Assembly (NCBI GenBank): GCA_030951025.1
Contig: JAUZQK010000019.1
Coordinates: forward strand, 1-40,877
From: Mariprofundus sp.
GTDB lineage: Bacteria > Pseudomonadota > Zetaproteobacteria > Mariprofundales > Mariprofundaceae
DNA length: 40,877 bases
Direction: 5' to 3'
The translations under genes were made by a program, and so were the position numbers. The notes under the pieces are model-generated. The model saw only the letters and a list, made by a program, of their open reading frames with translations, had not been told where the DNA came from and ran no database searches. Shown one piece after another: positions 28,897 to 37,680 of the stretch. Position 1 is the first letter of the stretch, and each line of letters begins with the position of its first letter.

Positions 28897-30003
28897 ATGA
28901 TTTCTAATCGTGCCATGCAATGGCTCAGGCTGGCCATGGTGCGCGGTGTCGGCCCCTTGTTGGGGCGCAAACTCATTCAAAGCCTCGGCTCTATCGATGC
29001 CGTCTGGCAACAATCGGAATCATCTTTGCGGCAACTGCCTGGCATCGGTCCGCAATTGATTGCAGCACTCACCCAAAGCCGGGCTGAGCACATCGCCGAT
29101 GTCATTGAGCTATGCGAAACACAACAGATCGCGTTGTTATGCCCGGAAGATGATCAATGGCCGGCATTATTATCACCGCTTGATGATGTGCCCTTAGTGC
29201 TCTTTGTGCAGGGCGATGTGAGCAGCTTAAACGGTGAGCAAACGCTGGCTGTCATTGGCGCACGCAAAGCCAGCCGTGAAGGCTGTGTGATTACCCGCCG
29301 CTGGTGCCATTATTTATCCGATCATCATATCAGCATTGTCAGCGGCATGGCCTATGGCATTGATGCCGCCGCACATCGCGGCGCATTGCAAGGCTGCTCA
29401 CCCACCATTGCCGTACTCGGTTGTGGTCTGGCCGCCTTAACCGAACTGCAAACTCAGCAAGTACAAGCTGTTGCCGCCCAAGGCTGTGTGGTCTCCGAAT
29501 TTTTACCGCTCACAACTGCGCGGCCTGAAAACTTCCCGCGCCGTAACCGCATCATTGCAGGCCTTAGCCATGCCACCTTGGTCATGGAAGCTGATGTGCG
29601 CTCAGGCTCGTTGATCACCGCCAAGCAAGCACTCGAATATGGGCGTGAGCTATTGGCTGTGCCAGGCTCGGTATTGGGTGATAATCATGCCGGCTGTCAT
29701 CAGCTCATTCGTGATGGTTCGCTGCTGATTGCACAGCCTGATGATATCCTCAGCGCCATGTCGTGGCAGTCAGGCTCTGCCACTTCAAAACATAGAAAAA
29801 GCTACCATGCCGCCGATGCCGATGAATCGAAAATTTTACAAGCGCTGGCCATCGAAAACATGCATCTCGACCATCTGGCTGAATCTTCTGGCTTGACCGT
29901 GCCTGAGCTTTCCCCCATCTTGCTGCGCCTTGAGCTACAGGGTGTGATTGAACGCCTGCCGGGTAGCCGATATTTGTTATCTGTGGAGTTGGATCAAACA
30001 TGA
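28897..30003 (+). CDS. dprA: DNA processing protein DprA (Smf)
   Basis: DprA loads RecA onto incoming single-stranded DNA during natural transformation. The 368-residue protein has an N-terminal helix-hairpin-helix (LPGIGPQLIAALTQ), then a Rossmann core with LAVIGARKAS, SGMAYGIDAAAHRGAL, AVLGCGL and ENFPRRNRIIAGLS. A C-terminal winged-helix DML1-type domain (about 305-365) completes it. The stop overlaps the topA start by 4 nt. No com genes are in the window, so competence itself is not established. Confidence 0.95.
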   Translation: MISNRAMQWLRLAMVRGVGPLLGRKLIQSLGSIDAVWQQSESSLRQLPGIGPQLIAALTQSRAEHIADVIELCETQQIALLCPEDDQWPALLSPLDDVPLVLFVQGDVSSLNGEQTLAVIGARKASREGCVITRRWCHYLSDHHISIVSGMAYGIDAAAHRGALQGCSPTIAVLGCGLAALTELQTQQVQAVAAQGCVVSEFLPLTTARPENFPRRNRIIAGLSHATLVMEADVRSGSLITAKQALEYGRELLAVPGSVLGDNHAGCHQLIRDGSLLIAQPDDILSAMSWQSGSATSKHRKSYHAADADESKILQALAIENMHLDHLAESSGLTVPELSPILLRLELQGVIERLPGSRYLLSVELDQT

Positions 30004-32252
30004 GCGCAGTCGTTGTAGTGGAATCTCCCGCTAAAGCAAAAACTATCGAAAAATATCTGGGTAAAGGTTATAAAGTATTGGCCTCCTACGGCCATGTGCG
30101 TGCTTTCCCCAAGAAAGACGGATCGGTGGATCCAGATAACGATTTCGCCATCAAGTATCAAATCATCGATGATAAAAAGAAACGCCTTGATGCCATTGAT
30201 AAAGCCATGAAACGCGCTGATACGCTTATTCTCGCAAGCGATTTGGACCGCGAGGGTGAAGCCATTGCCTGGCATGTGGCCGAAGTCTTGCGCGAACGCG
30301 GTAGTTTAAAAGACAAACAAGTGCAACGCATCACCTTCAATGAAATCACCAAAAAAGCCATTACCACAGCGGTTGAGAATCCAACTGAAGTCGACATGAA
30401 AATGGTGGATGCCCAGCAGGCACGCAGTGCGCTCGATTATCTGGTGGGCTTTACTTTATCACCCTTATTATGGCGCAAGATTCGCAGTGGTTTATCCGCT
30501 GGCCGCGTACAATCGGTGGCTTTACGTCTGATTTGTGAACGCGAACAGCTGATCAAAGCCTTCAAACCGAAAGAGTTTTGGACGATCGATAATGAATGCA
30601 GTGTTCGAGGCGAAGCTTTTCAGGCGCAGTTGCAAGCTGTCGATGGCAAAGCCCTGACCAAGTTTTCCATTACCGATGGTGTCAGCGCCAAGGTCATGGC
30701 GCGCCGGGTAGCCAAGGCCAGTTTTGAAGTTAGCGATGTGCAAAAAAAGCAGGCCAAGCAGCAGCCAGCCCCACCATTTATCACCACGACCCTGCAAATG
30801 GATGCATCACGTAAACTGGGTTTCACGGCCAGAAAAACCATGCAAGTCGCCCAGAAATTATACGAAGGCATTGAAGTCGATGGTGAACTGGTCGGTTTGA
30901 TCACCTATATGCGTACCGATTCGGTGAATCTCTCTGAAGATGCGATTGCTGAAATGCGCTCACATATTAGCAGCGAGTACGGCACCCAATACATGCCGGA
31001 AAAAGCCCGCCGCTTCAAAACCAAATCTAAAAATGCCCAGGAAGCGCATGAAGCCATTCGCCCATCGTCGATTTTACGTACCCCCGATGCAATGAAATCA
31101 CAGCTCGATGCCGATGCCTTGAAATTATATAGCCTGATCTGGAAACGTGCGCTTGCCTCTCAAATGGCACCGGCGGTACTCGATCAAGTGCGGGCTGATA
31201 TTTCTTGCGATGATTTAAGCCTGCGCGCCACCGGCTCCACCTTGGCCTTTCCTGGCTTTCGCAAGCTCTACATCATCGGCACCGATGAACCGGGCAGCAA
31301 GGATGACAGCAATCGTTTGTTACCGGCTCTGGCGATCGGTGATGCCATCGACATTAAAGAGGCCAACGCCAAACAACATTTCACCGAACCCAAACCACGC
31401 TTCTCTGAAGCGACGCTGGTCAAAGAACTCGAAGCCAATGGCATTGGTCGCCCCTCCACCTATGCCAATATTCTGAATGTCTTGCGTGTGCGTGAATATG
31501 TGGAAATGGAGAAGAAACGCTTTGTGCCCACCGATACCGGTGATTGGGTCAATAAGTTTCTAGTCTCATCATTTGGCGACATCGTAGATCCAGCCTTCAC
31601 CGCCTCTGTTGAAGATAAACTCGATGCCGTGGCTCGCGGTGATAGTGGTTGGAAACCGATCTTGCGTGAGTTCTGGACACCATTCAAGGCCGCTGTCGAT
31701 ATAGCTGCAAGCGCTGAACGCCCATCTGAAGCAACCGATGAAGTTTGTACGGAATGCGGCAAACCGATGGCCATCAAATTAGGTCGTTATGGTAAATTTC
31801 TGGCCTGTACGGGTTACCCGGAATGCAAGGTCGCCAAACCGTTGCCCGGCAAAGAAGGTGAGCAGGCCGAGCCTGAAAAAACCGATCAGAAGTGTGAACT
31901 TTGCGGTGAACACATGGTCATCAAAGCAGGCCGTTATGGTAAGTTTCTGGGCTGCTCGGCCTATCCTGATTGCAAAAACATCCAGCCGCTGGAAAAACCC
32001 AAAGACACTGAAATTCCATGCCCGCAATGTGGCAAGGGGACATTTCTGGAGAAAAAATCACGCCGTGGAAAAATATTTTATTCCTGTTCCTGTTATCCAA
32101 AATGCAAGAATGCGCTGTGGAATGAGCCGATTGATCAAGCCTGCCCGCAATGCAAAGCACCATTTGTGACCAAAAAAGAAACCAAACGCCACGGTAAACA
32201 GCTTGTCTGTGCGACTGAAGGTTGTGGCTGGAAAGAATCCGTAGCTGAATAA
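30000..32252 (+). CDS. topA: DNA topoisomerase I TopA
   Basis: This type IA topoisomerase relaxes negative supercoils. The 750-residue protein has the TOPRIM domain (VVVESPAKAKTIEKYLGKGY, DLDREGEAIAW), the SAGRVQSVALR region and the active-site Tyr303 in GLITYMRTDS. The C-terminal end carries four zinc-ribbon modules (CTECGKPM, CELCGEHM, CPQCGKGT, CPQCKAPF). The start overlaps the dprA stop by 4 nt. A 13-bp hairpin follows the stop. Confidence 0.97.
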   Translation: MSAVVVVESPAKAKTIEKYLGKGYKVLASYGHVRAFPKKDGSVDPDNDFAIKYQIIDDKKKRLDAIDKAMKRADTLILASDLDREGEAIAWHVAEVLRERGSLKDKQVQRITFNEITKKAITTAVENPTEVDMKMVDAQQARSALDYLVGFTLSPLLWRKIRSGLSAGRVQSVALRLICEREQLIKAFKPKEFWTIDNECSVRGEAFQAQLQAVDGKALTKFSITDGVSAKVMARRVAKASFEVSDVQKKQAKQQPAPPFITTTLQMDASRKLGFTARKTMQVAQKLYEGIEVDGELVGLITYMRTDSVNLSEDAIAEMRSHISSEYGTQYMPEKARRFKTKSKNAQEAHEAIRPSSILRTPDAMKSQLDADALKLYSLIWKRALASQMAPAVLDQVRADISCDDLSLRATGSTLAFPGFRKLYIIGTDEPGSKDDSNRLLPALAIGDAIDIKEANAKQHFTEPKPRFSEATLVKELEANGIGRPSTYANILNVLRVREYVEMEKKRFVPTDTGDWVNKFLVSSFGDIVDPAFTASVEDKLDAVARGDSGWKPILREFWTPFKAAVDIAASAERPSEATDEVCTECGKPMAIKLGRYGKFLACTGYPECKVAKPLPGKEGEQAEPEKTDQKCELCGEHMVIKAGRYGKFLGCSAYPDCKNIQPLEKPKDTEIPCPQCGKGTFLEKKSRRGKIFYSCSCYPKCKNALWNEPIDQACPQCKAPFVTKKETKRHGKQLVCATEGCGWKESVAE

Positions 32253-32259
32253 GAACACA

Positions 32260-32290
32260 TGCCACGCGGCTGCATCACAGCCGCTTGGCA
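32260..32290. terminator. Hairpin between the convergent topA and TIGR04073-type genes
   Basis: TGCCACGCGGCTG (32260-32272) pairs with CAGCCGCTTGGCA (32278-32290) with one mismatch and a 5-nt loop. It sits between two convergent stop codons, a usual place for a terminator, but has no T-run on either side. Confidence 0.45.
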
Positions 32291-32298
32291 TAGCTGTA

Positions 32299-32661
32299 TC
32301 AATAGGCGCCGTAGGTGGTATCCCTGCGGGCATCGTTCCATACATAGGTTGAATGCACATATTCAGCGCTCGGTGCGAAGAATGTAGCCAGATCAAACAC
32401 GCCGACACTGCTACGCCCAATCGCATGAGCTACACCTTTGACAGCGCCCCAGGTAAAGCCGACCAAGACATTGCTGGAGCGTGATTCATTGGCAATGTTT
32501 TTGGGGATTTCACCCCAGCCCGTTACTGTATTGGCCAAGCCACGGGTAAACTTTGAGCCGGCATCATCGGCATATTCACCAGCCATGACAGGCGTTATTG
32601 TAAATACTGCAGCAGCAACTGCTGCCATGAACACATATTTTGATTGCTTGTTAAATTGCAT
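32299..32661 (-). CDS. Exported small protein resembling the exosortase-associated TIGR04073 family
   Basis: This 120-residue protein has a signal peptide cleaving after VMA. The core KFTRGLANTVTGWGEIPKNI, followed by FTWGAVKGVAHAIGRSSVGVFDLATFF, matches the pattern I know from TIGR04073, a family often seen in genomes with exosortase/PEP-CTERM systems. Its function is unknown; no exosortase gene is in the window. ATG 32661 has GGAGG 6 nt upstream, with a GTG one codon earlier. It is convergent with topA. Confidence 0.75.
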   Translation of the reverse strand: MQFNKQSKYVFMAAVAAAVFTITPVMAGEYADDAGSKFTRGLANTVTGWGEIPKNIANESRSSNVLVGFTWGAVKGVAHAIGRSSVGVFDLATFFAPSAEYVHSTYVWNDARRDTTYGAY

Positions 32662-32678
32662 CACACACCTCCAACATC

Positions 32679-32828
32679 TTATGCAGAAACAATAAGTTCA
32701 TTGACCAAGGCATGCCGCAGGGTGGCTTGCTCCCATGCTAATAACTCATAGCCCTGATTCGTCGCCAGGCTGATCACAGGATTACAATAGCGCTCACCCA
32801 AGCTTGCCAATAAAGCAGGCGGCCGCAC
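32679..32828 (-). CDS. Possible small protein (49 aa) upstream of the TIGR04073-like gene
   Basis: I found this frame by reading the minus strand between rimI and the TIGR04073-like gene. From a GTG at 32828 it runs 49 codons (MRPPALLASLGERY... to ALVNELIVSA) and stops 17 nt before the next start. Its composition looks protein-like, but no ribosome site is evident and a TGA precedes it by a few codons. It resembles nothing I know; it may be a remnant of an older gene. Confidence 0.3.
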   Translation of the reverse strand: MRPPALLASLGERYCNPVISLATNQGYELLAWEQATLRHALVNELIVSA

Positions 32829-32838
32829 AATCCATCAC

Positions 32839-33312
32839 ATGGATGCAGATAACAATATAAGCTTTCGGCCGGGCAGCATTGCAGATGTCGAAGCGATATA
32901 CCGGCTTAATCAAGATGTCTTTTCAGAGCACTGGTCCAGGGCATCGTTATATTCATCACTGGAGTCCGGTTACGATGTTCTACTGTGTGAATTGAATGGC
33001 GACATCATTGCCTATCTGCTCAGCCTGAGTGTGCTGGATGAAATTCAAATCATGCAAATTGCTGTATCGGAGCAGCACCGGCGGCAAGGCTTGGCGAGCC
33101 GGATGACGGATGAATTGATTGCATCGGCAACGGATATGCAAAGCATCACACTCGAAGTGCGCGCATCCAACCAAGCTGCCCGCGCATGTTATACGCAGCT
33201 TGGTTTTCAAGAAACAGGCTATCGCAAACACTATTATGCACCCGATGCATCTGGCTGTCGTGAAGATGCGGTACTGATGACAAAACACCTGCAAGGTGTC
33301 AACTCCAGCTGA
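32839..33312 (+). CDS. rimI: Ribosomal-protein-alanine N-acetyltransferase RimI-like (GNAT)
   Basis: This 157-residue GNAT acetyltransferase has the acetyl-CoA motif IAVSEQHRRQGLASRMTDEL. The C-terminal LEVRASNQAARACYTQLGFQETGYRKHYY is characteristic of RimI, which acetylates the N-terminus of ribosomal protein S18. The family's frequent partner tsaB is not upstream. The ribosome site is weak, so the ATG at 32839 is chosen by homology length. It reads toward the second histidine kinase. Confidence 0.85.
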   Translation: MDADNNISFRPGSIADVEAIYRLNQDVFSEHWSRASLYSSLESGYDVLLCELNGDIIAYLLSLSVLDEIQIMQIAVSEQHRRQGLASRMTDELIASATDMQSITLEVRASNQAARACYTQLGFQETGYRKHYYAPDASGCREDAVLMTKHLQGVNSS

Positions 33313-33345
33313 GTTTCAACGGGTTCATTCAACCATTCAGCGGGC

Positions 33346-33367
33346 ATGTCATTGACCTGTCATTTGA
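33346..33367 (+). promoter_or_regulatory. Pho-box-like direct repeat upstream of the second histidine kinase
   Basis: ATGTCAT-TGAC-CTGTCAT-TTGA is two 7+4 units with an 11-nt period, as in the PhoB consensus of CTGTCAT repeats. It ends 33 nt before the kinase ATG, which suits activation of a promoter with a -10 in the following T-rich stretch (about 33371-33382). No experimental support exists. Confidence 0.45.
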
Positions 33368-33400
33368 CCTTGTTTTTTTTATGGCCATGCTGCCTTGCCA

Positions 33401-35572
33401 ATGATGCAATCACCCCTCTCCCTCCCGCCATGCGAACATTCGAGCAAGAAAACCATTAACCTGGCCTTTGCCATTATGATGGCTTGCATTGTGTTGCTTG
33501 GAGGGTATTCCATTTATCAAGCACAGCAACTCAATCAACATACAGAAAGCATATATGCACATCCGTTTATCGTGAGCAATGCTATGAGGGAGATCGCAAC
33601 AGACATCATTAGCATACGCGGCGAATTACAAAACATTAGCTTAACAAATAACGCCACAGCCAGAAAGCAGTCCGTTGAATACATTGAGACACAAAAGCGT
33701 GCTGTGCTGGCATTGTTTGATGTTGCCCTGAAGGCTTTTTTAGGTGATAAAAACGATCTTTTACAAACGCGCCAACAATTTATTATCTGGCTGGAAAACA
33801 GCCATGCCATGATCCGCCTGGCCGAGACTGGTCAGCAAGACAAAGCTTATGTGCTGTTGCACGATACAATTTTGAAGGCGGAGAAAGCGTTAACGCTAAG
33901 CATTCAGCAATATGTTGAGTTTGCCAACAAAAAAGCCATGTATTTTCATCAAAGCGCGCAACAGTTGAGCAGCCATGCCATTCGCATGTCGATGGCTTTA
34001 TCGGTGTTGATATTATGCATTGCTGGCTTGCTGTTTATCTTTATTTCCCGGCGCTATCAAAAACATTCGCAAGATATCGCCCTTTATATTCAAAGCATTC
34101 AACGCAGCGAGGCGAAGTTCCGTGGCCTGCTCGATGCCGCACCGGATGCTGTTCTGTTGGTCGATCAAGCGGGTAAAATAAGTATTGCGAATGCGGCAGT
34201 GCAGCAGGTGTTCGGTTATCAAAAAGATGAATTACTCAATCAGCATATTGATATACTGATTCCAATGCCTGTAAGGCAAGATCATCAATCGAAATTTGAC
34301 AGTTATTTTGCAGCTCCGGAAGTCCGCAGTATGCATGAAGGCCAGCGTTTGAATGCACAGCATAAAGATGGCCATAGCTTCCCTGTAACCATCAGCTTAA
34401 GCCCGGTCACGTTGGATGGCATCACCTACGTCACCTGTGATGTGAGAGATATGACGGCTTATATGGCCATGGAAGAGAAATTTCTGCAAGCCCAAAAAAT
34501 GGAAGCTGTAGGCGCGCTGGTCGGTGGCATTGCCCATGATTTCAATAATATCCTGGCGGCAATCACTGGCTCTGTATTTCTGGCGCACAGAAAACTCGGC
34601 GAAAGCAAACACCTGAGACATATAGAACTGCAAGCTGAACGCGCCTCGGATATGGTCAAGCAGCTGCTTGCCTTTGCCCGCAAAGATATCATCAAGATGG
34701 AAGTATTATCCCTAAACGCTCTGCTGCGCCAATCAACCAAGCTGTTCAAGATGGCCACGTCGGAAGATATTCAAATCAACATTGATATTTGTCCCGATGA
34801 ATTGATTGTTAAAGGCGATGCAACCCAGTTGCAGCAGGTGTTGATGAACTTGGTCAATAATGCCCGCGATGCATTGCATGAATCATCCACGCCGGTGATC
34901 AGTATCAGCGTGACAAAGTCGCAAACAGAACAGGCGTGCATTTCTGTTTCAGATAATGGTCATGGTATCGATGACGATCATCTTAACGATATTTTCGAGC
35001 CTTTTTTCACCCAAAAAGATGTCGGCAAGGGTACTGGCCTTGGCTTAGCGATGGTAAAAGGTACGATTGAATCGCATGGTGGTATCATTGATGTGGAGAG
35101 CATTGTTGGTGAAGGCACGACATTCAGCTTCTGCCTGCCTTTATCTGAGCATCATTCAGGTGATGTTGTCAGTAGCGCCAAGGAGAACGATATTCTGCCC
35201 ATTGGAAGGGGCGAATGCATTCTGCTGGTTGATGATGAACCGGTTGTGCGTGAAGTGAATCGTGCGATTCTGGAAGAACTGGGTTATCGGGTTCTCGAAG
35301 CGACCGATGGCCTGCAAGCAGTAAGCATCTTTGAAGCAGATTGCGCCGATATAAAGCTGATTGTTATGGATGTGGTGATGCCCCGAATGGGTGGCATAAA
35401 AGCGGCTGATGATATTCGAAAAATATCAGCCAAGGTACCCATTATCTTTGCTACAGGCTATGACCGTTCACAGGTTTTAGGAAAATCTGACCAGCTGTTG
35501 AGCCGCAGCAAGGTCATGACAAAACCTTTTTCGGCCAGGGCTTTAAATCAATCTATTATTGATTTGATGTAA
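33401..35572 (+). CDS. Hybrid sensor histidine kinase (periplasmic helical sensor, PAS, kinase, receiver)
   Basis: This protein of about 723 residues has a membrane helix (about 22-42), a periplasmic four-helix-bundle-like domain (about 45-195) as in chemoreceptors, and a second helix (about 200-218). A PAS domain (about 235-355), HisKA with VGGIAHDFNNILAA (acceptor His about 379) and HATPase with NLVNNARDA, DNGHGID and GTGLGLAMV follow. A C-terminal receiver has the Asp in VMDVVMP (about 657) and Lys about 708. The signal is unknown. ATG 33401 is followed by a second ATG and has no ribosome site; a TTG two codons upstream is possible. Confidence 0.92.
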   Translation: MMQSPLSLPPCEHSSKKTINLAFAIMMACIVLLGGYSIYQAQQLNQHTESIYAHPFIVSNAMREIATDIISIRGELQNISLTNNATARKQSVEYIETQKRAVLALFDVALKAFLGDKNDLLQTRQQFIIWLENSHAMIRLAETGQQDKAYVLLHDTILKAEKALTLSIQQYVEFANKKAMYFHQSAQQLSSHAIRMSMALSVLILCIAGLLFIFISRRYQKHSQDIALYIQSIQRSEAKFRGLLDAAPDAVLLVDQAGKISIANAAVQQVFGYQKDELLNQHIDILIPMPVRQDHQSKFDSYFAAPEVRSMHEGQRLNAQHKDGHSFPVTISLSPVTLDGITYVTCDVRDMTAYMAMEEKFLQAQKMEAVGALVGGIAHDFNNILAAITGSVFLAHRKLGESKHLRHIELQAERASDMVKQLLAFARKDIIKMEVLSLNALLRQSTKLFKMATSEDIQINIDICPDELIVKGDATQLQQVLMNLVNNARDALHESSTPVISISVTKSQTEQACISVSDNGHGIDDDHLNDIFEPFFTQKDVGKGTGLGLAMVKGTIESHGGIIDVESIVGEGTTFSFCLPLSEHHSGDVVSSAKENDILPIGRGECILLVDDEPVVREVNRAILEELGYRVLEATDGLQAVSIFEADCADIKLIVMDVVMPRMGGIKAADDIRKISAKVPIIFATGYDRSQVLGKSDQLLSRSKVMTKPFSARALNQSIIDLM

Positions 35573-35591
35573 ACATCAGCTCATGCAAAAA

Positions 35592-35628
35592 AACGCCGAA
35601 TCACTGCATGGCGCACTGATTCGGCGTT
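35592..35628 (-). terminator. Rho-independent terminator of the cupredoxin-FTR1 operon
   Basis: AACGCCGAATCA and TGATTCGGCGTT form a perfect 12-bp stem with a 13-nt loop. On the minus strand the stem runs into seven Ts, so it ends transcripts of the iron permease gene; it may also stop the convergent histidine kinase transcript. Confidence 0.88.
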
Positions 35629-35661
35629 AAAGACAAATTTCAGAAAGTTTTCAGCTAAGTC

Positions 35662-37203
35662 TTAAAACTCATAAGACATCACAAATTTGACTGCTCCCTG
35701 CGGTGAGGCCGTGGTGAGTCCGAACAAATAGCCAAGCTCATAACCCAGCCCATTATGAAACTTGCCCGTCAGTACCGGGCCAAACTGATGTGACTGCTGA
35801 GCCAAAGGCTTGGTGTTGCCAATTTCTCCGAGTGACCCATATATTTCAAAGCCTGGCTCAAGATACCGTTTCCAGCGCCAATGACTCTTCCAACTATATT
35901 CTGCCGATGAATTCTTTTTCGCATTCGTCCCCAGCTCTTTTTTGCTGATTAAGTTGAGCGTATTGATCAATCGCCCAGTCTCTTTTTCGAGCAGTAGTTT
36001 GAATTCAAATGCATCCGGCTTATTCAATGAACCCTGGGGTATAATGTATTCAAGGTATAAAGCGGCATCCAAAAATCGTTCGCCTTGCTCAAATAGCTGA
36101 TAGATATTTTCCCATTTGAGTCCTTGATATGCAAATGCCTTGCCCGGCCTTTTTCTGAAGTCACCATAGATAGCTGTCAGCCAGCGATCAGTTACGCCAT
36201 ATTCCAGTTCAAATTGGTGCCGCGCATTGGTGTTCTTGGTTGGATCGGTATCGATGTCGTAATCGAGGTAATATTCAAATTCGACTTCTCCCTGTTCAAC
36301 GATAGGCGAATAAACTTTTTTCGCTTCTGCATCAACGGGCATCATCACTGCACTTGCTGCCAGCAGCGACACCACTGCAACGGATACGACAGCTTTTTTG
36401 GGCGCCCATTTTTGCAAACGAATTGCCAGCCATGTGAGTGAGAATACCAGTATGAATACCAGAACCTGCATACCACTTGGACGATCATCATAACCCATCA
36501 AGGCATGCAATAACTGCCCGATAATACTTTGCTGCGGAATGATAGCTGATGTATTCCAAAGACTCTGCCCCAAAGCAGGCAATTCATCGATCATCACCAG
36601 ATAAGCAACACCTTGTGATGCCATGCCCGCAGCCAACAATACAATCAAAAAGGTAATCACTGAAAACACATGTCGAATCGGCAAATGAATCAGGCTGCGA
36701 TACAAGATGACTGCAACACCCACGCCAAGAATCAGGCCGACCGCTGCTCCGCTAAGCATATTCACCGCACCACCGTTACTTGATGCAGCCACACCATGCA
36801 AAAACAAGACCACTTCAGAACCTTCTCTGGCTACGGCCAGCCCTACGACTGTGGCCAACATCCAGGCGGTTGATGTGTTGCCCTGCCCCTGCTGACAGAC
36901 TTGTTTAATTCGACCCGATATTTCTCGACCCTGTTTGCCCATCCAAATAGCAGTCCAGCTCATCAATAAGGCGGCTGATAACAGTACCGATGCATTGAAA
37001 AACTCCTGCCCCGTGCCTTGCATAGAAACGGCAATAAATTCGGCAAATACGGCCACAATCAATGCCGCGCACAAACCGCCAAACATGCCGCCATAAATCC
37101 AGCGTGCGCCAATATTCACCTCACGTGCCGCAGCTGTTGCAATGCCTACGACCAGCATCGCCTCCAATACTTCTCGAAATACAATAATTAATGTTGATAA
37201 CAT
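35662..37203 (-). CDS. FTR1-family iron permease fused to a C-terminal outer-membrane-barrel-like domain
   Basis: Residues 1-265 are an FTR1/EfeU-type iron permease with seven membrane helices and two glutamate motifs, REVLE (10-14) and REGSE (126-130), which bind iron in this family. The frame then continues without interruption. Residues 268-294 (KWAPKKAVVSVAVVSLL, ending PVDAEAKK) look like a complete signal peptide with an AxA cleavage site. Residues 295-513 are polar, with alternating beta-strand patterns (VEFEYYLDYD, HQFELEYGVTDRW, GYELGYLFGL) and a terminal Phe (FVMSYEF), as in outer-membrane barrels. EfeU normally ends near residue 270-280. AGAGGG lies 4 nt before the ATG. It follows the cupredoxin gene in a Fur-type operon. 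Confidence 0.9.
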   Translation of the reverse strand: MLSTLIIVFREVLEAMLVVGIATAAAREVNIGARWIYGGMFGGLCAALIVAVFAEFIAVSMQGTGQEFFNASVLLSAALLMSWTAIWMGKQGREISGRIKQVCQQGQGNTSTAWMLATVVGLAVAREGSEVVLFLHGVAASSNGGAVNMLSGAAVGLILGVGVAVILYRSLIHLPIRHVFSVITFLIVLLAAGMASQGVAYLVMIDELPALGQSLWNTSAIIPQQSIIGQLLHALMGYDDRPSGMQVLVFILVFSLTWLAIRLQKWAPKKAVVSVAVVSLLAASAVMMPVDAEAKKVYSPIVEQGEVEFEYYLDYDIDTDPTKNTNARHQFELEYGVTDRWLTAIYGDFRKRPGKAFAYQGLKWENIYQLFEQGERFLDAALYLEYIIPQGSLNKPDAFEFKLLLEKETGRLINTLNLISKKELGTNAKKNSSAEYSWKSHWRWKRYLEPGFEIYGSLGEIGNTKPLAQQSHQFGPVLTGKFHNGLGYELGYLFGLTTASPQGAVKFVMSYEF

Positions 37204-37240
37204 AAGACCCTCTAGTGTTTTTTATGATTTTCTAAGTGCG

Positions 37241-37609
37241 TTATTTAACCAGCAAGCGGCCTTGCGCTGTGGCCTCATTAAATTCGCCGAAAAAGGGGTA
37301 AATGCCGGCATCGAGTGGCGGTAAAAAAATGATGATTTTAGAATTTCCCGCAACGATTTTTTCACGGTTCAGTTCATAACTCTCGAATTCCTCAGGTGTG
37401 GCATCCTTATTGATGATAATTAAGCGATGCTTTTCTCCGGCTGTTACTTCCAGCTGCTGTGGAACAAAACGATGGTTTTCAATGATGATTTCATATTGAG
37501 CCGCACTCACCAAGCCGGGTAAAGCAGCTGTAAAACACAAGACTGCAAGCATCATCGCAGCTTTTTTGGACGATGGTATGATAGCCCTTGATATCGTTTT
37601 TATTGTCAT
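37241..37609 (-). CDS. Periplasmic cupredoxin-fold protein of the EfeO/FTR1-associated type
   Basis: This 122-residue protein has a signal peptide (hydrophobic MMLAVLCFTAALPGLVSA) and one cupredoxin domain: YEIIIENHRFVPQQLEVTAG, then DATPEEFESYELNREKIV and GIYPFFGEFNEATAQG. The PEEFES...REK...FFGEF pattern is that of cupredoxins that accompany FTR1 permeases, where they probably bind ferric or ferrous iron or copper before uptake. The classical Cys of blue-copper sites is absent, and the usual His after FFGEF is Asn. ATG 37609 is chosen because GGAG lies 6 nt upstream; the open frame further upstream runs through the Fur sites. The FTR1 gene follows 37 nt on. Confidence 0.88.
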   Translation of the reverse strand: MTIKTISRAIIPSSKKAAMMLAVLCFTAALPGLVSAAQYEIIIENHRFVPQQLEVTAGEKHRLIIINKDATPEEFESYELNREKIVAGNSKIIIFLPPLDAGIYPFFGEFNEATAQGRLLVK

Positions 37610-37620
37610 AATAGTCTCCA

Positions 37621-37680
37621 TGTTGCGAATGATAATGATTATCAATGCTGTGTCAATGATAATCATTATCATTCGCAACA
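37621..37680. promoter_or_regulatory. Double Fur box within a perfect 24-bp inverted repeat
   Basis: The arms 37621-37644 and 37657-37680 are exact reverse complements separated by 12 nt. Each arm contains a 6-1-6 Fur core, GATAATGATTATC on the left (37631-37643) and GATAATCATTATC on the right (37658-37670). The repeat lies between the divergent cupredoxin-FTR1 operon and the rubrerythrin-like gene and could repress both when iron is plentiful. It overlaps the region where the cupredoxin mRNA leader would lie. Confidence 0.88.
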
